Shown here: piece after piece, positions 9,496-20,617 of the stretch | Layout: every line of letters begins with the position of its first letter | Numbering within the stretch: position 1 is the first letter of the stretch | Assembly (NCBI GenBank): GCA_036250225.1 | Contig: JAPZLL010000003.1 | Span: 124,001-188,000 of the forward strand | Direction of reading: 5' to 3' | DNA: 64,000 nucleotides | From: Cercophora sp. LCS_1 | Lineage: Eukaryota; Ascomycota; Sordariomycetes; Sordariales; Lasiosphaeriaceae | Made by a program: the position numbers and the translations under genes | Notes under the pieces: model-generated | What the model saw: only the letters and a program-made list of their open reading frames with translations | Told to the model about the DNA's origin: nothing | Databases searched by the model: none

Positions 9496-12196
9496 ATGGA
9501 TAAGCTGAAAAGCCCGTCTCTCGGGCTTAGGAAGTTTCGAAGTGTACGAGAAAAGAGTGGGAGTAGCCACCGTCGCAGCAAATCCTCCGAGCCTGGCGCC
9601 AAGGTCTGCGCAAAGCTACAGACATTTCTACTACACTGGAAGTGCTAATAACCTTCTAGAACCGACCGTTGACTCTCGACATCATCTCGATCTTCAGGCC
9701 CGAATCGGCAAAGCAGGCACAGCGCGAGCGGGAGGAGGAAGAAAAAGAGACAGCCAAGGTACGCAACGGACTGGAAAGGCAATGGAAACCAGGCAGAAGG
9801 TCTAATGCTGCAAACAGGTTCAGGACATCAGCAAACAACTTGAAGATCTCAACTATAAGGGTATTTCCGAGGAGATTGTTCGCTTTGCGCTCAACTCCAA
9901 ATTCGCCGCAGGAGATGTCGACAAGGCCGTCGAGCTGCTACAGTTCCAGCAGCGGGCTTTTGCTGGGATCATAGAACCATACAAGCCAAATGTGCAGATG
10001 CTAGGGGCGGAGAATCGGGGAAATGTGACGTGCTATCTCGACGCATTGTTGTTTGCAATGTTTGCCCACCTCACAGCGTTCGAGTGTATGCTGAAGAATG
10101 ACTTGCCGGACGAATCCAAGAACAGGTTAGCCGCCTTGATTAGGCTGTGGGTCAACATGCTGCGAAGCGGAAAGCTGATCCATACCGATATGGTAGAGTT
10201 CCCACATTCGAAGCGTGGATGCTGGCTAACAAAACCCAACAGGCGCAACATATCCAGCAGTCACTTTCAGCTTGCGGTTGGGAGGACGCCGAGCGTCTCG
10301 AGCAGCAAGATACCTCCGAGGCCTTCGCTTTCATAACTGAGACCCTCCAGCTCCCGCTTCTCGCTTTGCAGGTCGATCTGTTTCACCAGGGAAAAGGCGA
10401 CGAAGACGATCACAAGGTCGTTCACGAGAGATTACTTAACCTCGCCGTACCTGAAGACCCGGAGGGAAAGGGGCTCAAACTCGAGGACTGTCTTGAGGAG
10501 TACTTCAACAACAAGGTCGATGTGCTTCGAGATAGTTTTGAGGAAAAGGAGAAGAAGGGGGCTGATAGACCGACTCTCCCTTCCATAAACAGCATTCGGG
10601 TCGTAACAGAAGAGGATGAGGACGAGGACACATTGATCCCGACTGCCGAGCACGTCGAAAACCCGGCAATACAACGAAGATGGACTACCGAGGACACAAT
10701 CGTCCAATCCCCGCTTGATATGCCGACCTCTAGCTCCTCCAAGACCTTCGATATGCCCTCTGTATCTCGTAATAGGTCTACGAGTATCATCCAGCGTATC
10801 GTCGTTAATGACGACGAAGAGACATCTGACGCCGCGAGCGAGGGGTTCAGGCAAGGAGTTAAACGCACGGGTTCGACTGTGGTTAAAGCCGTGACAATCC
10901 CCGCCTGGCAGTTCTTCAGGCTGATACGTAGGTCGGGCTCCCCGTTGACAGAAGGCGCGCTAATACGACGAAGCATGGCATGCAACCTCCAACAGCGAGC
11001 CTAGTAGTGATGCGGAGGTAGCCAGGCATTTTAACCAGCGCCCCGTCCTTGGTATCTGCCTGAAACGATATACCATGACTGAACAGGGTGTGCCAATACG
11101 ACAGAACACGTTGATCGACATTCCCCTCAGCATGCGGCTTCCACACTTCATGGTTGTTGACGGTGTCAAGACCGACGAAGAGTCTAACGGACTCAGCCAA
11201 GAATACAAACTCGACCTACAGTCGGTTGTCTGCCACCGGGGCGACTCCCTGCATAGCGGACACTACATTGCGTTTGCCCGAGTCGCACCCAAACTTCTCA
11301 CGGACAACAGAAGACATGAGCTCGATCCTCCGCCCGATTACGAAGAAGCTCAGTGGGCCAGATTTGACGACCTAGCAGTAGATGAGCGGGTTACTTATGT
11401 GGACGACATCAAAGAGTCACTTCGGGAGGAGATGCCTTACTTGCTGTTTTACCAAATCGTTCCGATGGTAGACGTAACAACAGCATCTACTGACGGCTCC
11501 GTCACTGAACCCCCTGCCTACAACGAGTCCACAGTACCGGCAGGCGCCTTTAATGCTGGGGATGCGCCTGCCGAAGGAATTTCGAGGTCAACTAGCGGTT
11601 ATTTCGACTCCTCTACGACACTGGTTCATAGTGGACCGAGCATTCGCTTTAGTTCCGAGCTTGAACGGCCCACGCGTCTCAGTTTCGACGAGGATCCCTA
11701 CTCCGTTCAACCTAAAGACAATGATGTCTACAGACGCGCTAGCACCGCGGCTTCCGAGCCATCAGTTGCCACACCAGCTGTAACGCCGGATACCCCATCC
11801 CCGGCTATCACACCACAGGATGACAGCACCGCGGCGAGGTTGTCCCGTGCTGCCGCCAAGTTTACCAAGACGGGGAGCAAGTCTCGACCGACAAGTCAGG
11901 CAGGCGAGGGTAGGATCAGCCTAACCATATCACGGCTCGGCTTCTCCCGACCTAGCAAAGAGCCCCTCAATGGAGCCATTCCTGCAGTGGGAACGGAAGC
12001 CCTAGATGAAGTAGTCATTGCAGAGGAAGAGGGCGGCGAGGGAGACAAGGAGAAAGAGCCGCATCACCTCCATCTCCACCACCACAAGAAAGAGAGATCA
12101 AAGTCGAAGACCAGCAAGGAGGAAAAGAAGGAAAAGGGAAAGCAGACGAAGGAAACCAAGGCTAACGTCCCTGACCGGGAGTGCGCAGTTATGTGA
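9496..12196 (+). CDS. Ubiquitin carboxyl-terminal hydrolase (USP/UBP family) with C-terminal CaaX motif
   Basis: Cysteine protease that removes ubiquitin from substrates. Exons 9496-9603, 9660-9758, 9818-10192, 10243-10927 and 10974-12196 give about 829 residues. A UBA-like helical segment (residues ~72-120) precedes the USP domain. The Cys box is GNVTCYLDALLFAMF (Cys ~141), and the His box is CHRGDSLHSGHYIAFAR (His ~519). The 46-nt fourth intron is supported by the restored family string LIPWHATSNSEPSSDAEVAR and RPVLGICLKRY. Residues ~250-395 inside the domain and the region after ~590 are Ser/Pro/Thr-rich and probably disordered. The tail is His- and Lys-rich and ends CAVM, a CaaX box, suggesting farnesylation and membrane attachment (inference). 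The start is the ATG at 9496. Converges on the DEUBAD gene. Confidence 0.88.
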
Positions 12197-13080
12197 GCGT
12201 TTGGCGGTTCCCAGCACTCCGGTAATTGAAGCATGATATTGCACTGCACTGCATGGCGTTTTGTTTTATTTGCCTCTTTCGCGCGTTTGTTTGAGCATCA
12301 TGGAGCGGGAAAACACTTGTTTGGGCGGGTTGTCGTTTGGGGGACTTCAGAGTGTTTCAGGGAACGTCTTCTGGTCCGTATTGCTTGCTTCTTGCTTTTT
12401 GGCTTGCGCCTTGCAATAGTAATACCATTACCAAAACGGGGCGAACGGATTGGGGGCAACGACTGGATAGATTGGGGGGTGTTTGGGTTGTCAGTAATTT
12501 TGTATGATTAAAGTAGAGCCTAGCTAGGTGGCTATTGTTCGCGACTGTCGCGAACGGTTTCGCGGCACGAGAATTCATAAGAACCACGAGATGTTCTAAT
12601 GGATTGTCAGGGTGGAGGCGATTAGACACAACGTCAAAACTCAGAAAACACCAATTATACGAGAAGCCTCTTTTGGATCCAATCACCTTCATCGTGCATT
12701 GGTCACGAGATCTACAGAAAGTTGATCAGTATGGGTATCCTACAGAAATGCTAACGTAGCAAAGCAACGCTAATTCTTCATTTGAATCCCCACGCATGGC
12801 GCTTTTCCCTCCTCAGTCATTGAACAGCAGACTCAACCTTTGATTAGCCGCAACATAATCCTCCGTGAACGATCTGGTCGTTACGTCAGCCATATGTTAC
12901 AGTACCGACACGGTTGTTTTTTGGAGAGACGCGAGGTAGACTAACCGTCCAATCTGTCGTAGCATCGTATCATCGAATCATCCGTACAATACCACTTGCC
13001 CGTGGATTGATGCTCATGGGTAACTACCCCAACTTCCAGGCTGTGATGGCATGTCCGTATACCATGTAGGTAGATACGCC
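12197..13080. other. Intergenic region between convergent USP and ASXH genes
   Basis: These 884 bp between two stops hold 3' sequences only; no frame with family similarity was found on either strand. Confidence 0.55.
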
Positions 13081-14402
13081 TCAAGAAAGCGCCTCCTTTT
13101 CATCCTCCATCTCCATTGGAGTGATGTGGACGCCGTTAGCGGACCTATCCAGGGAAGTCCCAGTCCCAACAACAGGAGATGGGCTAGACTCATCAGCATT
13201 CGTTGTCTCCGGCACGGAGGGCATCGAAGCTGCGGATCTCTCTTTCGTTTCCGAGCCCGTAGAAACGGGGGGATCCGCCATTGCTAATGTGCTGTCAATA
13301 GAGAGGGTCGAAGATTGCCGGCCTAGCTTGCCAGTGCTGGCCTTTCGCTGACCACCCTCGGTGTCATCGATACGCTTGCGCTTCAGGGCACTGGGCGAGC
13401 GAGCAGTGGGGGGTCCGGCTTCTGAAGATGACGGGGTGTTGCTATCTAGGGTTAACTCCCTTAACCTTCTGAGATTCGCGGCTGACATGGTCGCGGAAGT
13501 GGTCGCATGCTCGGACCCGGCCCCGCCCGGGGAACTGTAAGACTGCGCTGTGATCTGCTCCGAGATAGTTGTGTCTACCGATTCCCTGCGGGGCTTGGAT
13601 GTAGAAGAGTCAATGCTTTCGCGGAAATGCTTTGGCGTGTGGGCCTCGGGTATCTCAACGTCCCAGTTGGTTTCAATCTTCTGGATTAGATACTCGTCAA
13701 AGTCCCCACGTGAGTGTTGCTCGTGAGCGGTCCACGCCCCAGCAAGCCAGTCTTCGTCGTGACGGCCAAGCCCGAGATTCTCACAGTAACGGGCGCAGTC
13801 ATTTCGAAAGTTGTCGTCGTTGCAGAGGGACTGGGGGTCAGGGCGGGCATTTTCCGTGCCCGCGTCGAGGATATGGGACTCATCCGGGAAACTAGCCAAG
13901 ATCTCCTGTTGCTCCTCCTTGGTGAGAATGTCCCAAGCGCCGGGGAGGAGGAGAATGGACTAAATACAAATATTAGTATCGCGTTACGGCGTAGAGGGAA
14001 TAACACACGTACCCTCAAGTCGGCTTGAGTGAGCGGGGACTTTTCATCGGTAAACACAGAGGGTGCCTCCCACTTCTTGTCCTGAGCAGACTTTTTGGCG
14101 CCTGAAACGGAATGTCGCTTGCCAGGCTCATTGGACTTCTGAGGTTCGGTGTTTTGCTCATCAGCACCCTTGGTCGTGATAGTGGCCTCGGGTTCCAGTT
14201 TCCAATGTGGCTTCTTGGCACGTTTGGGCCTGCCAGTTGGTGTCGTCTCTTGTGCCGCCTCCATCATGAGGAGTTGCTCCATAAGCGAGGGACCTGAACC
14301 GGCTGAGTCCTGAACATTAGTCTTGGTTTTGACGGGACTGTCTGGGTCAAAGAGGCTCTCAGGCGGGGTTGACAACACCGAGTCTGCGTCTTCGTCCGAC
14401 AT
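13081..14402 (-). CDS. ASXH/DEUBAD domain protein
   Basis: Fungal protein with an Asx-homology (DEUBAD) domain. In animal ASXL, INO80G and Adrm1 this fold binds and tunes UCH-type deubiquitinases in nuclear complexes; the fungal role is not established. Exons 14013-14402 and 13081-13959 encode about 422 residues. The domain spans roughly residues 110-230: WEAPSVFTDEKSPLTQADLR, then ILLLPGAWDILTKEEQQEIL and DNFRNDCARYCENLGLGRHD, ending near WLAGAW. The N-terminus is acidic followed by a basic patch (GRPKRAKKPHWK) resembling a nuclear signal. The C-terminal half is Ser/Thr-rich and low in complexity, with KRKRIDD as a second basic patch. It lies tail-to-tail with a ubiquitin protease gene. Confidence 0.8.
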
Positions 14403-15089
14403 CGCAAAGACAGAAGCTGGTAGATTGAACGAGGAACAGGCCTGCACAGCGAACGCGAGTGGTGGAGTGAAACAAAAGCAGAAAGGAGTGAGCGACGACG
14501 GCAAATTCCGGGCTGCGAGTTTGATGGCAACACTTTTGCGTGGCAAAGACAACTAAAACAATTTGTTGGTTTTGCTGCTGGCTTTGCGGGTTGGGTGTTC
14601 GTGTTGAAACGGAAAACAACCAGCACGCTTGCGCCTGAGTGTTGACGCTGATACTCGTTATTGTCTGGTGACAGGATGCAGCGACGTGGGGAGCTGTGAG
14701 GGGAATCCACAGAATACATGCAACAGACAGAAGTACAAGGCTGACATCCAAACAACAGACGCAACTGATGAGATGATGGGCGCTGAGATTGGCTAGCCTT
14801 GCAGACGTTGCGGATTGTGGATCCGACACCCCGGCTGTCTGCCGCTAGTGCCACCTTGCACCAGGGGCCGCAGAGGCCAGAGCTCCAAGCCAGGTTGCAT
14901 CATTGAACATCCATCCACGAAACAAGGGGAAAAAAGACGAGGTGATTCCCTTTGATCTTCTGCTGACGACGCATACCGAAGGCCACGTAGAGCCACACAA
15001 CAAATTCTTTCCGCAATACCAGATCCAGCACCCCGCATCTTTTTTTTCTTTCGCATTTGCGTCTTTGCAAGCCCACAATTCATTCCACC
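14403..15089. other. Divergent promoter region, ASXH gene / sec22
   Basis: These 687 bp carry two promoters. The last ~70 bp before sec22 are pyrimidine-rich (a run of T at 15041-15049). No gene is seen. Confidence 0.5.
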
Positions 15090-15793
15090 ATGATTCGCTC
15101 AACTCAGATTGCGAGGCTAGACGGTATCTCTCCGTCCCGTCCGTTTCCAAGTGACTCCACAGCTAACAGACACCCACAGGCCTCATGCTATGCGCCTCAG
15201 TAGACGACGAGCAAACCGAAACAGCCCTCTCCGAAGTCAAGGGCCAAGTAAAGCTCATCCTCCGCCGCCTCAACCGCAATGCCGAACCTCAAGCGAGCAT
15301 CGAATCCGGCGCATACACGCTGCACTACCTCATCTCACAAGATGTCGTCTACGTTGCCGTCACCGACCGCGCCTACCCGCGAAAACTGGCCTTCACATAC
15401 CTCTCGGACCTGGCCGCCGAGTTCTCCACCACGTACCCCCAGCAGCAGCTCATGAGCCCCGTGCTACGACCGTACGCATTTATGGAGTTCGATACGTTTA
15501 TCAGCCGCACAAAGGCCACATATAGCGATGCTCGCGCAACGCAGAATCTCGACAAACTGAATGACGAGCTACGAGATGTGACCAAGGTCATGACCAAGAA
15601 CATTGAGGATCTACTGTACCGTGGCGACAGCCTGGAGAGGATGGGCGAGTTGAGCAGCAGGTTGCGGGACGACAGTAAAAAATACAAACGAGCGGCAGTA
15701 AAGATCAACTGGGATCTGATGCTGAAGCAGTACGGGCCATTTGCTGGGCTAGGTTTCATCATCTTGGTATTTACCTGGTGGAGGTTCTTTTAG
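15090..15793 (+). CDS. sec22: R-SNARE Sec22
   Basis: Vesicle SNARE for ER-Golgi transport in both directions, anchored in the ER/Golgi membrane by its C-terminus. Exons 15090-15123 and 15180-15793 give 215 residues, the normal Sec22 length. Parts in order: an N-terminal longin domain (residues 1-~115, with AYTLHYLISQDVVYVAVTD), an R-SNARE helix from about 130 to 190 (LDKLNDELRDVTKVM ... DLLYRGDSLERM, containing the zero-layer Arg), and a single tail anchor FAGLGFIILVFTWWRFF. The tiny 34-nt first exon (MIRSTQIARLDG) is supported by phase and by the conserved Sec22 start. Confidence 0.95.
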
Positions 15794-16100
15794 GCGATGT
15801 ATAGGTATTGAGCGGGGGTAATGTATGTATTGGCGAGAAGCCTCGGCATGGAGTTTTTGGGAACAGGCGGCCTTGAATAACTGTATATTGTTTGGCCGCT
15901 TTTGTGGCGTGTATCGCTGGTCATTTGCGGAGCCATAGTAATATCGTTTGCTGATTCCACACCCGGCTTGCATGCTATATTTCATTACACGTCCATACAT
16001 GTGTAGTCCGGCCGTTATGATGACAAGATCCGTTCCAGGATATTAACTCCTGAGCCCGTCACCATCCAAGTTCAACCCAAACCAACAACTCCAAACGCCT
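15794..16100. other. Intergenic 3' regions (sec22 / CxxC-CaaX gene)
   Basis: This 307 bp convergent gap shows nothing beyond 3' flanking sequence. Confidence 0.5.
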
Positions 16101-17186
16101 TTACATGACACTGCAACTCGAATCTCCCCTCCCCACCCCTGGTATTGGTATGCTTGGCACTTGCAAAGCTGTGTGATGCCACTCTAAATGCTCTTGAAAC
16201 TTATCAACCCCTTCCAACCCCCCCTCGTCCTGATTGTATCTCACCTCTTCCTCGCTATCCTCGCCTCCCTGATCGAGATACGTGGAATCCTCACAATAAG
16301 GACACAGTATTCTCGCCTTCCAATCACCCAGAATAGGGGGCATATGGTTGGCAATGGCCAACGGCGGAAACACCACAAGCTTTTCCCTCCCGCCATGTTC
16401 GTCATCTTCCTCTCTTCCACTCGTCAGCCCCTTGGCCTGCCACCTCGGATATCCATCCCCCGTGTCCTCTATCCTGACCGACGGCACCCTTTGCAAATCC
16501 CCCCATACCAAAAACCCGTCGCAAAAGTCGCACACAAACGCTGCGTCGTGTCGTCCCAGTCTCTCGAACCTCCCCACCCCATTGCAGACGGGCACCAGCT
16601 CCTCCATACTTGCTTTCCTCCTCACCTGCCCTTGGTGATCGGTCTCGTTCTCGGCCTGCTGCTGCCAAGGCGGGAGCTCCTCCCTCTCCCTCTGCCGTCG
16701 TTTCCGTTCCTCCTCCCGTCGCTTCTGCTGCCTCCACACCTGGAACGCCCCCAAACACCGGGGCTGTTCTTGCTCCGCAGCAAAGATCCTCGCCGTGGCA
16801 CGGCACTGGGCGCGATGCAGCTCACGCTTGAGCCCCAGCGTCTCGTGCGCCCAAATCGGATTGATAGGTCCTCCCGTGCGCGCCCAGTCCTTGAAGCAGT
16901 TGGCGTGAGAGACGAACTTGGTCTTTAGCGCGCGCAGTTCCGAGAGGGATTGTGCTGTATGATCATTTTGGTAGTAGAATTGCCCGTGGACAAGGGGTGC
17001 CATTTCCTGGAAGTCCTTTTTTGCGTCGTCGAGCGCCTCCTCGAGCGCGCGGATCTGCTCAAACTCGTCGGGCCCCCATTGGCGCTTGTCGGCGAACATG
17101 AGAATGCGCAATGACTCGGACAGGGAGTTTGCGATGCCGGCCAGAAGGGATCCGACTGTGCTGTCGGCCTCCCCGCCGGCGTTCAT
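16101..17186 (-). CDS. Unknown protein with paired CxxC motifs and C-terminal CaaX box
   Basis: I do not recognise the family. The single exon encodes about 361 residues from the ATG of MNAGGEADSTVG. The N-terminal third is helical, a central Arg/Glu/Gln-rich stretch (QQKRREEERKRRQREREE, ~residue 155) is probably coiled coil. The C-terminal third has VCDFCDGFLVWGD, then ILCPYCEDSTYLD and HLEWHH, so C-x2-C, C-x2-C and H-x3/4-H could bind one or two zinc ions. The last residues are CSVM, a CaaX farnesylation signal. A longer frame of 21 extra codons exists upstream, but it starts with a Lys run translated from an 18-T homopolymer and is probably leader. Function is open; membrane attachment is inferred from the CaaX only. 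Confidence 0.7.
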   Translation of the reverse strand: MNAGGEADSTVGSLLAGIANSLSESLRILMFADKRQWGPDEFEQIRALEEALDDAKKDFQEMAPLVHGQFYYQNDHTAQSLSELRALKTKFVSHANCFKDWARTGGPINPIWAHETLGLKRELHRAQCRATARIFAAEQEQPRCLGAFQVWRQQKRREEERKRRQREREELPPWQQQAENETDHQGQVRRKASMEELVPVCNGVGRFERLGRHDAAFVCDFCDGFLVWGDLQRVPSVRIEDTGDGYPRWQAKGLTSGREEDDEHGGREKLVVFPPLAIANHMPPILGDWKARILCPYCEDSTYLDQGGEDSEEEVRYNQDEGGLEGVDKFQEHLEWHHTALQVPSIPIPGVGRGDSSCSVM

Positions 17187-18590
17187 GGCGCACCCGTTTG
17201 TGTTTTTTTTTTTTTTTTTTTTGGTGGGAGGAGTTTTGGGGGTTTTCAAGAAGAAAGGGGATAAAAGATAGCTGTGTTGCTACGTAAAGAAATGGAAAAA
17301 GAGCAGGGTTGTTGTTCCTCGCTCGTTCTTGCTGTTGGACTCTTCCCGTCTGTCTTCCTCTCTCTCTCTCCCCCCGCCTCTGGGTCGTCGTCCAACAAAA
17401 ATCTCCTGGGGCCAAGAGCTCGTCGCTTAGTTGTGTCTTTGCAGATGCGTTTGAGAGTAGGGCGCTGCTCTTATAAATCCGTTCGCCTGCTGTCTGCAGA
17501 TCAGATTGGTGTTGCTTGCGAATGCACAGCCGTGTTTGGTGGCCAGAGTGTTTTCGTTTTCAGGTTGCGCAATCGAGTGTCCTTGGTGTTTGGGGTCGCG
17601 AGGATCCTCCCATGTGAATCGTGACCTGCTGTTGTTGGAAGGCGGGTACGTTACAGGGGTTGTTGGTGTGGGCGCGGGCGCTTGTCCCATCGCTTGGGCT
17701 CCCTCCGCAGTGGAAAGGTTTCCCGCTAAGATAAGAGATAACGACGTCGACGTCAGATTCAGGAGGAGCACCTGGGAAGAGGGTTTGACGGGGGGTTGTT
17801 CCTGTTTGAATGTTGATGGAAGAAATGGACCAGAAGGTTGGTAACATGTTACACCCTGAGTAATGGCCCAGATGCTAGATATCTGGCATTATGCCGGGAT
17901 TAATAGCTTCCCGGATACCTGGCCGATCGCATCATTGGTATCAGTGCGGGGAGTCCTTGAGAGTCCGGGCCCCCGTCAGACATGAAGGTCCACAGTCTCG
18001 AACAAAATGGAACCTCCTTGTCGTTTTGTTCGGCTCTTTCGGTCACCATTCTGCCAATGGACCAACAACTGATTCCATATATATCCTCGAACATATCCGA
18101 CGCTGACCTGCCAAAGACGCGTGCTCCATTGCCAATTGGTGAAAGTACGGTTCAAATCATGCATGCTGGGGGCGATTGGGGGGGTGCTGTCCATCGACGA
18201 ACCGCCGCCAATCACAGGTTGGCGGCCAACGGCTCAGCGGTTCAGCCCTACTGGCGGATCGTTTGTTTCAGGTTGTGGATTCTGCAAGTCTGCGTCTGTG
18301 ATCCACGTTCCGAATTCTGCATCCAATGCGACGAAGCTGCGAGCTTGATTGCCCATCGTTGTGAATTCTGTCTGTGCATGCCTGCCCCAACATCGGCTAG
18401 ACCTGCTGATCTTTCCCTTCACAGGCGGATGCTACATTCCATTCCGGGAGCGCGCAATCAGATCCTCAACATCAGGCTTGCCAAGCACGCCAAGCAGTCA
18501 ACATCAATGGCTTGATCAGGGAGAAGCATGTATGTACACAAAAGTTTACCTTGATATATCTGAGAAGTCGTTTTCGCTCAGGCCTCTATT
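17187..18590. other. 1.4-kb intergenic region with poly-T tract
   Basis: Lies upstream of the CxxC-CaaX gene and downstream of the CLPTM1 gene. It begins with 17203-17222, a run of about 18-20 T on the plus strand (poly-A in the leader of the minus-strand gene). Overlapping frames of 60-177 codons on both strands show no family similarity. Confidence 0.55.
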
Positions 18591-20617
18591 CTATTTCCTC
18601 TTCTTGGCCTTACCGGAAGCTTCAGCACCGGTTGCTTTTCCAGCCGTCTCTTCCTTTACCGGAGCCGCAGGAAGCGATTGAACTTCCTTCTCATCATCCT
18701 TTTTGCTATCCTTAGGTTCGTCCTCGCCGCCCTGGCCAAACTCGTTGACACGGGTGTAGTCGACTTTGTAGGCCCAGCGCTGGTAGATGTAAATGAAGAA
18801 GATGATGTCATCGCGGAACGTTGCCAGACGATGGAGAAAGGGCATCTTGATGGTAAACGCAAAGAGATCGTCGATGAAGGTGTTCAGGAACTTGTACATC
18901 ATGGCCTTGCCAGGCATGTGTGCTACGCTCTTGAGCCGATAGTTGATGTACAATGAAGGAACCATCATCAAGAACCCGTAGGCGTAGACCGAGCCGACGA
19001 GGGTAGCAATCACGAAACTGTACCAGGACTTGTGCGTCTCGTAGATGAGCGAGTAGATCGCATATCCAATCAGGAGAGGGACGCCTGCAATGTACATGTA
19101 CTTGAAGGCGATCTCGTCGTACTCCTTGGTCTTCTGCTCGGTCTCGCTGAGTTTGTACTTGTCCTCGAATGTGATTGGGATAATTGAACCCGGACGTCGG
19201 CGGAACTTGACGTCGACGACCGTTGTGATCTTCCAGAACTCGATAAGGATACCGATACCCTGCGAACCGAGGATCATCCAGCTCGTGTTCTGGGACTGGT
19301 CGATCAAATACAGGAAAATGACGGTTTGCATGAAGACGTTGGCGAGGATCGACCGCACCGAAATACCAACGTTGTCCTTCTTCTTGCGGTAGTGGGCGAT
19401 GTCTGAACCAAAGGCCAGCATTTCCAACAGCATGTGCGCGATGCTGACGACAATTGTGATTCCCAAGAGAATTGGATTGGTATCAATGAAGATCTCTTTG
19501 ATCATTTCGATCTCACTGCCATCGCTGCCACCCGGAATTGGTGTCCCGAAGGCAGACTTGCGCGCCGCCTCCTTGGCGCTAAGATCGATGGACGCCATGG
19601 TCTTGAACTTCCAGTCGGCCAAGTTGTTGAGGTCAATGTGCATTGGGAGAGTCTTGACAGTCTCGTTGAGAGCCGTCATGTGGGACCTGAGTTGCCAAAA
19701 TGTGTTGACAAACAGAATTGGGTAGTACCACCCGTTCTGACCGCTCGCATCTCGAGCACCCGTCGCCTCGAGGGCAAGAAACTGGCGAGCCGCGGGGTGA
19801 GACTGGGGGAAGGAGAAGACGCCAGAGTTGGGGATGAACGACAGAGAGATGTTGGGATGGTAGTAGCTGGCGATAATTGGACCATTGGGTGGGTGTTCTT
19901 CCGGTATTTCCTCGACTTCGGACTCTTCGCCGCCACCGAGCAGACTTCTGGTCTTGAACTCCTTCTTCTTGGGAATGTATTGTGTCAGAGGGTAGACGAA
20001 ATGATATGCCGCGCTGGTGTCATAGCCCTTTTCAGTTGGGTCCAAGAGCGCACCAGACAGGCCAATGTAGAAGTGACCGTAGAGAGTGCCGTTCTTCTGG
20101 ACAGGCTTGGGGACCTGGATGACTCTGTCTGCAGCGCGCGTGTCACTGTAGTTTCCGATCCGAAACTTTTTCTCCTCCAACACAACAGTATCCTTGGGGG
20201 TATTCTTGAGAGGGGTGGGGACGAAGGACGGCGAGACTGTCACGACGATATCGACCTGGCTATGTTCGGGCCAGATAGGCGCAACAAGCTGAGGGATCTG
20301 ATTGTAGGCGGCGCCTTCGTCAAGATGCGAAGGACGCTCCGCGAAGGGCGGAATCGTTCCAGAATTCACACGAACTTGAACCGTGTTCCCGTTGGCATCC
20401 TTGGTCGTGCTCGTCGTCGCTTGGTTTCCGCCCCCTGTGATTTGCTTCATGATGAATTGCATTGCCATCCACATGGCGATCGCTTGAAAAATCTTGCCGA
20501 ACATTGAACTCTACCGACTGTCAATACTGAATGCGCAAGCCTTGCTGGACGGTTGCGACTTACGCCTTCCTCTTGCCGAGGCCGTTGGCCTGCGGCGGCG
20601 GCGTTTGCTTCCGGCAT
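18591..20617 (-). CDS. CLPTM1-family multipass membrane protein
   Basis: Fungal homologue of cleft lip and palate transmembrane protein 1, an ER/endomembrane multipass protein; relatives act in receptor trafficking and lipid scrambling in animals, and the fungal role is unknown. Exons are 20564-20617 (MPEANAAAAGQRPRQEEG) and 18591-20510, about 657 residues. Exon 2 opens with SSMFGKIFQAIAMWMAMQFI, a hydrophobic N-terminal segment. A large luminal beta-rich region follows (DIVVTVSPSFVP, LYGHFYIGLSG, NISLSFIPNSG), then at least five membrane segments from residue ~365 (ILLGITIVVSIAHMLLEML, YMYIAGVPLLIGYAIYSLIY, FVIATLVGSVYAYGFLMMV). The CLPTM1 core DNVGISVRSILANVFMQTVI is intact. The tail is Lys/Glu-rich, ending KAKKRK, and could serve as an ER retrieval signal. 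Confidence 0.9.

Noticed and set aside
17187..17249. Lys-run N-terminal extension of the CxxC-CaaX protein
   Set aside because: It is translation of a homopolymer A tract on the gene strand; the next ATG gives a normal N-terminus.
19434..20507. 357-codon frame antisense to the CLPTM1 gene
   Set aside because: It is a shadow frame caused by the codon bias of the real gene; no known family.
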